Source of the DNA: Hydrangea macrophylla
Lineage: Eukaryota > Streptophyta > Magnoliopsida > Cornales > Hydrangeaceae
Assembly: GCA_033977485.1 (NCBI GenBank)
Contig: CM066998.1
Coordinates: forward strand, 30,753,501-30,817,500
Reading direction: 5' to 3'
DNA length: 64,000 bases
The number at the start of each line of letters is the position of its first letter. Within the stretch, counting starts at the first letter, position 1. Positions 46,076 through 54,653 of this stretch are shown one piece after another. The position numbers were made by a program, and so were the translations under genes. The notes below the pieces were generated by a model, which saw only the letters and a list, made by a program, of their open reading frames with translations, was not told the DNA's origin and made no database searches.

Positions 46076-47424
46076 TGTAATAACCTGCATTTTCATTTAA
46101 TTTAAAATTCATTTTTATATTTAATTGGTATTTACATTGTCATATTTAACTTCAATTATTATGGACTGCTTCATTTAAATACATTTCCCATGTTCTAATT
46201 ATTATCCCTTGTGTTATTTCATATTAAAATTCTTGTTGGGGTCAAATTGTAATTTTTTTTTTTTACAAATTAATAATACCTGTATGGATTTCAAAATCTG
46301 TATTTCAAAACGGTGAAAGTAACTTCTATTGACCCAATCAGTATTTTTATGAAACCAGAAAATCACTTCCTACGTTAAAACGAATTTCCTGTATTTTTGT
46401 GGTGACCACCGCGCCCCGAAAATACCAGTTTATGTCTAAAACTGTCCGTGTTGTGTTTAACTTCCACAGATTTTGGAAGTGACCGATTTAGACATTTACT
46501 TTATTTCCAATTATGGCAAGTAATCATTTGATAAGGCATTGTTTGGGAATGTTTAGCTTATATGTGCAAATGTTGTGTCCATAAGCTATATTGCCAAACA
46601 CCTCAAGATTGACCCTATTGATCTACACTTGCCTCTTCAAAATCTGATGGTGTATATATGTATATACGTATGTATATGTGCTGTTAGTATTAGAGAGTTT
46701 AAGGTTTTGTTAACTTAATTAGAGAAGTGCTAAGTGAGCTTAAAAATTCTTGGAGCCCAAGTTCTCCAATTGGCTCTCTCTATATATATATTCATTACAC
46801 ACACACATTCTCATCACTGCACTTCATTTACACAGAGAGAAAAGAGAGAGCTTGAGAGTTATATTCTGGAGATTTTCTGGAGAAAGAAACTACACAACTC
46901 CATAGCCAAGCTTGATTGGGCCTCTTGTATTTCTTGAATCTTTCTCAACACACACACTTTCTTATCAATCAGTGAGTATTCTAAACTCACTAAGAATGTA
47001 ATTTTATATTGATTGCTGTGTAATTGTTTAATGTTGTAAATCCCCATTGATGATTTTTACGTATGAAGTTCATAGCATAAAAATCATGAATTTCTAAACC
47101 CAATCAAAATTCGTTTTTAGAGATGAATATGGAAGATTATAGTATGTATTGACTATGTTTGAAGTTTTAGAGCTTAATTCGTTCATATAAGAAAGTATAT
47201 TAAAAATGAAATTTTGACATGTTTTAGTTTATCATAAAATTGGAGAGTTATAGTTAGAATCATGTTAAATTAAGCATAGATTCTTAATCCTTGTTTAAAA
47301 AGGAAGAGATCCCTATATAACATGACATACATACTTACAGAATTGAAAATGGGTCAAAAAGACCCCTGTTTTACTGAACCAGAGCAGTTTCTGCGGAGAA
47401 GATGAAGCCTCAGCTTCATCTCGC

Positions 47425-47730
47425 ACCACGATCGCGCGCGCAAATATCGCGCGAGCGGCCCGCGCGAGCGACCCTTCGCGCGAGCGGCCCGCGCGCGCGA
47501 GGTAGGCTTCCCCAGGCAGACGTAAGAGTTTATATATATATAATTGAAAATTTGGCTGATCGCGCGAGCGAGGGTCGCGCGATAACCCCTTCGCGCGAGC
47601 GATCCACGCGCGCGACCTTGCTTTCCTCAGGCAGACAGCAAAGTTTATTAATAAAAGGAAAATGGGCTTATCGCGCGAGCGGCCCTCGCGAGCGACCCTT
47701 CGCGCGAGCGGCCCGCGCGCGCGAGGTATT
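47425..47730. repeat. TCGCGCGAGCG palindromic cluster in Tekay LTR
   Basis: More than ten copies of TCGCGCGAGCG, GCCCGCGCGAGCG or (CG)n variants lie in three bursts separated by AT-rich spacers (about 47425-47505, 47558-47620 and 47667-47730). The 3' LTR copy is at about 56000-56310. The Arg-rich frame across it is a by-product of the repeat. Confidence 0.9.
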
Positions 47731-48020
47731 GCAGTTTCTGTTTTTGTCTGTTTTTCTGTTAAGGGACTGTTTGGATGAAATTTATATATTGTTGAGGTTC
47801 TGTTTGGGAAACTTGGTTAATCAGAACTCTATTTGGGTAGGTTTGAATGATTAAAACATTGTAGTATGACTCATTAATCCCCGTACGCATGTTGTTCCTT
47901 TAATTTAGCATTTTTGTTTAAGTGTATACCATTCATGTGGGTCAGTGGTACATGCATAGGGGTGTCAGTCTGTGTGGAAAAGAGTAAAGGTAGTGGGGAA
48001 AGAGTATGAGTTTGTGTTTA

Positions 48021-48092
48021 TGGTCGTGGTTGTGGTTGTGGTTGAGTTTGTAGTTGTAGTCGTGGTTGTGGTTGTGGTTGTGGTTGAGTTTG
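48021..48092. repeat. GTGGTT hexanucleotide repeat
   Basis: GTGGTTGTGGTTGTGG runs, interrupted by GAGTTTGT. The other LTR has the same at about 56598-56669. The Val-rich and Thr-rich frames through it are artefacts of the repeat. Confidence 0.9.
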
Positions 48093-48130
48093 TGGAGAGG
48101 GTATCTTTGAAATGCGACGGTGGCAAATAT

Positions 48131-48392
48131 GGACACTCCCTGACGCTCATGGAAGCGTTAAAGTGTGTGAAGCCGAACTCGGACACTCCCTGGCACCCAT
48201 GGTAGTGCTAAAGTGTGGCCTACGTACACTCCCTGATAACTCGAGTCTGGATACTGTGTGAGAGGTCGCCCCGGTATTTGCATGGCGGTTAGGGTATTCA
48301 AAGTGTGAGGCATTGGACACTCCCTGGTACCCCGGACCAAAGTGTGAGGCAAACTGGACACTCCCTGGCGCCCCGTTGCTAAAGTGTGGCTA
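48131..48392. repeat. ACACTCCCTGG...AAAGTGTG hairpin units, five copies
   Basis: Five irregular units each start (G)ACACTCCCTG and end AAAGTGTG or a close variant after a variable 20-40 base loop, so each can fold with at least ACACT/AGTGT. The 3' LTR copy is at about 56708-56969. Confidence 0.8.
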
Positions 48393-48671
48393 TCTGAGTG
48401 TTTCAAAGATACCAGGAGTAGGATAGTGGGTTGTTGTGGCTGTCGAGAGAAAAGAGTCTGCAAGATGAGTGTGGTGCATTGTTCTCATACACGGTCCCAT
48501 CTGTTTAAATTACCCTCTTTAAATAATGTTGTGAATGTTTTCTAAATGAGCTCCTTACTTCAATAATAAACTTGTGGATTTAAATGGGAATTGGAAAAAG
48601 GTAAGTTGGTATGTTTTACATTCAAAGTTATGTTTTTAATACTCACCAGCTTCTTGAAGCTGACGACGTTG

Positions 48672-48743
48672 ATGCGTCCTGGACATTCGTGTTCAGGCTT
48701 TTCAGGTTACAATCAGGAGGAATCATACGATTATGCTAATTAA
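48672..48743 (+). other. LTR micro reading frame, acidic Tyr-rich tail (family C)
   Basis: ATG at 48672, 23 codons, TAA at 48741-48743. It reads MRPGHSCSGFSGYNQEESY then DYAN-stop. It aligns with the frames at 27701 (C-P-A-Y-P-G-H and a tail ending DYGYAC) and 10350 (C-R-G-Y-P-V-P and a tail ending DDYVYAS). The 3' LTR copy (about 57249-57320) is identical. It lies 22 bp after the acceptor-like CAG. Product and function are unknown. Confidence 0.5.
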
Positions 48744-49073
48744 GAATGGCTGCTGTTGGGACGAGAAATTAATTATTATGTTTTAAGTTTATCTGTTTTA
48801 AATTACGAACTGTTTTGTTCTAAGGATGACTGTAACAGACTCTAAGATATTATTTTATTTTCAAGGCGGTCTGTGCCTTAGTTGACCCCGGTTTATAAGA
48901 TGTAATAAGATAGAAAATTTTTGTAAGCCTTGATTGCTTTACTCTGATTATTATGTTTTGTTGTTTGACGTTTGGGACGGAATCGATCCTTCAAACTGTC
49001 GCGACCTACGGGTCCATAAAGGAAATTAAACGCTTTCCTTATTTATGCTACGTCGGGGCGTGACAGGATTTAG

Positions 49074-49085
49074 TGGTATCAGAGC
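49074..49085 (+). other. Primer-binding site, initiator Met-tRNA
   Basis: TGGTATCAGAGC, eight bases after the 5' LTR, identical to that of element 1. Confidence 0.9.
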
Positions 49086-49256
49086 TAGGTTATTATTTAT
49101 CACAAGATAGTTTAGCCAGGTTAGGGTTTACCAGTATAGACCCGATTCCACATTCCATTAAGTGTTACACACCCGATGATACGACAGGGAGGATAGACTC
49201 AGAACCCAAACGCCTAAGATTATTCTGTTCTGACTTTAAGTAGTACCTTTTCAGGT

Positions 49257-49871
49257 ATGGATCCAGCTCCCCCACTTTATGTACCAGACAGGTTTGGAGG
49301 ACACTTCGTGTTACCTAGGGCAGTGATCCCAGCTTTTCTCGACTTATATCAGGCGGCCGTAGAGCAGTTGGCCGTGACGACGGTAGTATCTGAGGTTTGG
49401 CACCAAGTTCACGTGGTAGGCCTAGTTGACCTGACCCGTATCCGTTTTGAGCTTCGATATTTCGCAGAGGCTCAGTGTCTAGTTTTGGTCAAGATTCTGA
49501 GGTTGGTCGATAGCGATGCTTTCTACCTTCCCCTCGAGATCCAAATCGTGCATGCCCACCTGGCTCAGTTGGAGATGCCTCCGCCGGTGGTACCCATTGC
49601 TGAGGACGATGCAGAGGTTGTTCACGTGGTCCCAGTAGGTGGGGAGATCTTGGAGGACGGCATAGGTCTGGACGATCTTGCCGCTGAGCTCGAGGCTGAG
49701 CTAGCACTTGAGCTAGCCCTGCCTGAGGAGATGCTAGATGAGGCGGATGCTCCTGTACCTGCTTCATCGTCCACCTCTCACCGCTATGACGGGGTTGGAC
49801 CATTCGTTGTTCAGCGATTTTGCCCTGTCGATTCGCTAGATCTCCTGATAGCCGCTTATGGAGATGATTGA
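49257..49871 (+). CDS. Pre-gag open reading frame of Tekay element 2, unknown function
   Basis: Intact 204-codon frame between primer-binding site and gag. I do not recognise a domain. It begins MDPAPPLYVPDRFGG. The middle has a predicted amphipathic region (PAFLDLYQAAVEQLAV), and residues ~120-165 are strongly acidic with AELEAELALELALPEE, coil-like. There is no signal peptide or membrane segment. It is GC-rich relative to its surroundings. Element 1 has a remnant at the same place (ATG at 28231, M-E-P, with a similar CAGGTA lead-in), so the frame is probably ancestral. Standard Tekay elements are described with a single gag-pol frame. The 300 bp to gag are AT-rich and could be an intron. 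It could be a separate protein or an N-terminal extension of gag. Confidence 0.6.
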   Translation: MDPAPPLYVPDRFGGHFVLPRAVIPAFLDLYQAAVEQLAVTTVVSEVWHQVHVVGLVDLTRIRFELRYFAEAQCLVLVKILRLVDSDAFYLPLEIQIVHAHLAQLEMPPPVVPIAEDDAEVVHVVPVGGEILEDGIGLDDLAAELEAELALELALPEEMLDEADAPVPASSSTSHRYDGVGPFVVQRFCPVDSLDLLIAAYGDD

Positions 49872-50173
49872 CGTTTTAGTTATGACTTGTACATATTAAC
49901 CACTTTTGACTATTAGCTCTGTCTCTTTTTGCAACTGTAATTACATGCATTAGAATGTAGGGCAATGACCCCATTTTTGTAACATTAACTCTTGCATGCG
50001 TCCTAACCCATGCAGATAGGGTAGGCATTGATCTGACCATACATGCTTTTTGTATCTACTTGACAGAAGTTATATATATAAGATATACTCTTTTGAATGT
50101 TGTTGTCATTTAAATTACTTCATAGCACTGTTGCATGCATGTTTCTCATTCTACTACCACTATCATGCATAGA
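49872..50173 (+). other. AT-rich spacer between pre-gag frame and gag
   Basis: No protein is seen. It contains ATGCATG phrases and a TATATATAAG tract, and could be an intron or a leader. Confidence 0.5.
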
Positions 50174-53100
50174 ATGGCTGGAGGAGTCAGGAGGAACAGG
50201 AACCTGATCGAGGGAGCGCCGAGGCTGCTGATCCTACAGGGATGTTTGAAGCGTTTATCAGACGGTTAGAAAGAATCGGTAATACGAACGACAACCGAAG
50301 AGACCGTCAAACGGGAGACAAGTTGCTAGAAAGATTTCGTGCTCTAAGGCCCGAACAGTTTGCGGGTACCGCGGAACCCTGGAAGGCGGAACAGTGGTTG
50401 AGACAGATGGACCGGATGTTCGAAGCTGTCCAATGCAACGAGATAGACAAGAGAAGATTAGCTACATTTCAGTTGACCGATGCTGCCGCAGATTAGTGGG
50501 ATTCGGTCATAGCTACTATCGGGAATGGAGCTGCAACGGGAATGACGTGGACTGCGTTCAAGGGGAGATTTTTGGAGAAGTATTTCCCGGCCACGGAGAG
50601 GCACAGGAGAGAGAAGGAATTCATGGACCTGATGCAAGGAACCAAGTCGGTGCAAGAGTACACCACACAGTTCGAAAGACTGTCTCGGTTTGCTCCACAC
50701 CTGGTTGATACTGAAGAGAAGAAGATCTGCAAGTATAATCAAGGGCTGACACCGCAGATTCTCCGCTTGACTCTCGGCCACTTGGATGAATCGTTTGAAG
50801 GACTTGTTGGTTTGGCTACCGATCTGGAAGAGGATGCTCGAGTGAGCCGAAAACAATTTGAATTCCGACCGCCTCAAAGGGGTAATTTTGGGAATAGACC
50901 ACCAATGAACCGTACCCAAGGGCAGAAGAGGAATTTCGACGGAAGCAAGAAGACCCAGGCTATTACCTATCCGACTCAACCCCGAGTAGGAGAAGGAAGT
51001 GGTAGTGGAAAGTGTTTCAACTGTGGCAACCCTGGTCATGTGGCTCGTGATTGTAAGGCACCAAGGCGTGCTACTCAGCAAGGGATAGTCTGCTTCAACT
51101 GTGGTGAACCAGGTCACATCAGCAGGTTCTGCACTGCTCCAAAGCAGGTGACTTATGGTCAACAGGGACAGACCCGCTTGAATGCTGTTATCCCTGATGT
51201 CGCTGGATATGATGGAACTGCGTATGAAGAAGGAGATTTTGGAGAAGCTCAACCTGATCAGCAAGCAGTAGAAGGTACATTAACTCTGTTTAACTCCCAT
51301 GTTAAAGTGTTATTTGATACGGGTGCTGCTCTTTCGTTCATATCTGTTAATACAATTCGGAGATTGGGTATTTTACCTCATCGCTTAGAGAAAGCTTTGA
51401 GGGCTACCTCGCCACTAGGAGCTGCAGTCAGATTAGGACACGTGTGCAAGGATTGTCCCTTACGGTTAGGAGACCGTGAAATCCCTGCTAGGTTGATTGT
51501 CCTATCAATGAAGGAGTTTGACATAATCCTAGGAATGGATTGGCTCTCTCAGAATCAAGTGAAGTTAGATTGTGCGAGGAAGAGAATTACATTCCCCGAC
51601 AATGAGAATCAACCCTTTGATTTCCAATGTAACCCTTCGGGAGATATGTTCCTCACGAGATGCTTAGCCAACATCGAAGTCGTCAGTACAGAGGTGACAG
51701 CGTCATCTATACCTGTAGTCAAGGACTTCGAAGAAGTGTTTGAAGATGTTTCTGGTCTACCGCCCGAGAGAAGTATAGAGTTCTGTATCGAGCTTATACC
51801 GGGTACCGTACCGATCACCAAGGTTCCCTACAGAATGGCCCCCACAGAACTGTTGGAACTGAAGGAACAAGTTCAAGAGCTCGAGAACCTAGGTTTTGTA
51901 CGCCCAAGTACATCGCCTTGGGGAGCACCGGTGTTATTTGTAAAGAAGAAGGACGGAACACTCAGATTGTGTATCGACTACAGAGAACTGAACCGTATGA
52001 CTATCAAGAACAAGTATCCCCTGCCTCGGATTGACGATTTGTTTGATCAACTACAAGGAGCTACGACATTTTCCAAGATCGACCTAAGGTCGGGATATCA
52101 TCAGTTGAGGGTACGAAAAGAAGACATACCTAAGACTGCTTTCAGAACCCGATATGGTCATTATGAATTTCTGGTAATGCCGTTTGGAATGACGAATGCC
52201 CCGACAGTATTCATGGATTTGATGAATAGAGTGTTCAAGCCTTATTTAGATCAGTTTGTCATCGTCTTTATTGATGATATTTTGATCTATTCTAAGTCAA
52301 GAGAAGAACACGAGCAACATCTACGGATTGCGATGCAGACGCTCAAGGACCAACAGTTGTATGCCAAGTTCAGTAAGTGTGAATTCTGGCTGCAAGAAGT
52401 GAAATTTTTGGGACACAAGGTGTCATCTCAAGGAATTTCAGTGGATTCATCCAAGACCGATGCTGTATCAAACTGGGTTAGGCCGAGCAACCCTACAGAA
52501 GTTCGGAGTTTTCTTGGACTCGCAGGCTATTACAGGAGATTCGTTGAGGGATTCTCAAAGATAGCAGCACCTTTAACTGGGTTGACGAAGAAGAATTTGA
52601 AGTTCGAATGGACAGAGAAGCATGAGCGAGCCTTTCTAGAGTTGAAAGAAAGACTCACTACCGCACCGGTACTAGCAATACCCAAGCCTGATGAGAAGTT
52701 CACCATCTTTAGTGATGCATCATATCAAGGGTTAGGGTGTGTACTTATGCAAGATGGCAGAGTTATAGCCTATGGATCCAGACAGCTGAAGCCGAATGAA
52801 TTAAACTATCCCATTCATGATTTGGAATTGGCAGCAGTAGTTTTTGCGCTCAAGATTTGGAGACACTATCTCTACGGTGAGAAGTTTGAATTGTTCTCCG
52901 ATCACAAGAGTTTGAAATACTTGTTCACGCAGAAAGAGTTGAACATGAGGTAGTGCAGATGGATGGAGCTGATCAAAGATTACGACTTCACATTAGAATA
53001 TCACCCGGGTAAAGCTAATGTGGTTGCTGATGCCCTGAGTCGACAGACTCGTGAGACGATCGCCTCCTTAATGGTTAGAGAGTGGCGAGCTTTGGAGACT

Positions 53101-54608
53101 TTGGTGGAATTCGATGTACAGAGTGCTGAAGAAGGAGAAGGACAATTGTTCGGATGTCTTATCCTACAGCCTGTTCTTATCGACCGCATTATTGGAGCTC
53201 AGAAAAAAGATGAGAAGTTTCAGACGTGGTTCATGAAGATGTCAGAAAAAGACCCGACATAATGGAAAGTGGGAGTCGATGGAGGATATCGGTGCAGGAA
53301 TAGATTATGTGTGCCAGGAAATGAAGAGTTAAGGAAGGATATCCTGGAAGAAGCATATAAGTCAAGATATACAGTTCACCTGGGAGGACAAAGATGTACA
53401 AAGATTTGAAGAGAAATTTCTGGTGGGAAGGTATGAAGAAAGACGTGGCCGAATTTGTATCCAAGTGTTTGACATGCCAGCAAGTCAAGGCCGAGCATCA
53501 GAGACCGTCAGGATTGTTGCAACTGCTACCTATTCCTGGTTGGAAGTGGGAGCACATTACGATGGATTTTGTAGTAGGATTATCTCGATCGCAGCAAAAT
53601 CATGACGCCATTTGGGTAATCGTGGATCGATTGACGAAGTCAGCTCATTTCATTGCTTATAGTATGACATACCCGGTAGAGAAGATGAGCCGGATGTACA
53701 TACAACAAGTTGTGCGACTTCACGGTGCACCTGTGTCAATTGTGTCAGACCGTGACGCACGTTTTACCTCTGGATTTTGGGAAAGTCTGCAAGAAACTAT
53801 GGGAACTTCGCTCAAGATGAGCACTGCTTTTCACCCTCAGACAGATGGGCAAACTGAGCGCGTTAATCAGATAATGGAAGATATGCTCAGGGCTTGTGTG
53901 ATCGATTTTGAAGAATCTTGGGAGACGCACTTGCCATTGGTAGAATTTGCCTATAACAACAGCTATCACACGAGTATCGGTATGGCTCCGTTCGAAGCAT
54001 TGTACGGACGACCATGTCGTTCCCCTTTGTGTTGGGCAGAAGTTGGGGATACAGAGTTGTTGGGACCAGACTTGGTTAGAGAAACCAACGAGAAAATTTC
54101 TTTGGTCAGGGAGAGGATGAGAACCGCTCAAAGCCGGTATAAGAGTTATGCTGATCGACGCCGGAAAGATTTGGAGTTTAGTGTTGGAGATCACGTGCTT
54201 CTCAAGGTTTCACCAACCCGAGGAGTAGTACGTTTTGGTCTCAAGAGAGGGAAGTTGGCTCCGCGTTTTATTGGACCGTTTGAGATTTTGGATCGTGTTG
54301 GGAAAGTAGCTTATCGACTGGCGCTACCACCGAAGATGTCTGGGGTTCACAACGTGTTTCACGTGAGTATGTTGAGGAAATACATACGAGACCCCTCACA
54401 TGTGGTTAGTTATGACGACATTGAGACAAGTCATAACGTTTCTTACAAGGAGAGACCTGTGAAGATTTTGGATCAGAGTACCAAGAAGTTGAGGAATAAG
54501 GATATTCCGTTGGTGAAGGTTCAGTGGAATCACCATGACGAGAACGAAGCCTCGTGGGAAGTTGAAGCTGATATGAGGAAAAAGTACCCAGAGTTGTTTC
54601 AGGACTAG
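50174..54608 (+). pseudogene. Tekay element 2 gag-pol polyprotein with few disabling changes
   Basis: Gag likely starts at 50174 (MAGGVRRNRN). A shift before 50242 leads to the main frame. Domains in order: gag core (EQFAGTAEPWKAEQWL), two zinc knuckles C-x2-C-x4-H-x4-C (51013-51054 and 51091-51132), protease with DTGA (about 51318), RT with [11 protein letters not shown] (about 52270), RNase H ([16 protein letters not shown]), integrase (zinc finger, Asp in MDFVVG, Asp in SDRDARF, Glu in TERVNQ) and a C-terminal chromodomain (about 54455-54600). Breaks are TAG at 50494-50496, TAG at 52951-52953, TAA at 53260-53262 and a frameshift near 53370-53390. The rest is well kept. The chromodomain and initiator-Met priming put it in the Tekay/Del branch of chromoviruses. 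Confidence 0.9.
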
Positions 54609-54640
54609 TTAGTCTTGATTTCGGGGACGAAATCCTGTTT

Positions 54641-54653
54641 AAGGGAGGAAGGG
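54641..54653 (+). other. Polypurine tract of Tekay element 2
   Basis: AAGGGAGGAAGGG immediately before the 3' LTR; plus-strand priming site. Confidence 0.85.

Larger units (their letters stand above)
46972..48649 (+). other. Intron-like segment inside the Tekay LTR
   Basis: It starts GTGAGTATTCTAA and ends TTTTTAATACTCACCAG. The equivalent segment in element 1 runs 24908-27659 (and 32608-35346). Lengths differ (1.7 versus 2.75 kb), but donor and acceptor contexts are kept, and all tandem repeats of the LTRs fall between them. Splicing is inferred, not shown. Confidence 0.45.
46076..49065 (+). mobile_element. 5' LTR of Tekay-type element 2 (young)
   Basis: The 2990-bp LTR starts TGTAATAACC and ends GGGGCGTGACA. 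The target duplication AAAAC flanks the element (46071-46075 and 57643-57647). The TATA box is at about 46772-46780. A leader follows, then a donor-like GTGAGT at 46972, an intron-like stretch with the CG palindrome cluster, GTGGTT repeats and ACACTCCC/AAAGTGT units, an acceptor-like CAG ending at 48649, hairpin CAGCTTCTTGAAGCTG, and the micro frame. By eye I count roughly twenty substitutions against the 3' LTR, so the insertion is recent. Confidence 0.95.

Noticed and set aside
47402..47854. 150-codon Arg-rich open frame (and its copy at 55979-56431)
   Set aside because: It runs straight through the CG palindrome cluster of the Tekay LTRs. Composition follows the repeat, no domain is present, and it is duplicated only because the LTR is.
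47965..48205. Val-rich and Thr-rich frames on both strands
   Set aside because: Translation of the GTGGTT repeat in the LTR; low complexity in every frame.
50458..51264. 268-codon minus-strand frame opposite gag
   Set aside because: Shadow of the gag coding sequence; no domain, no promoter, and composition explained by the opposite strand.
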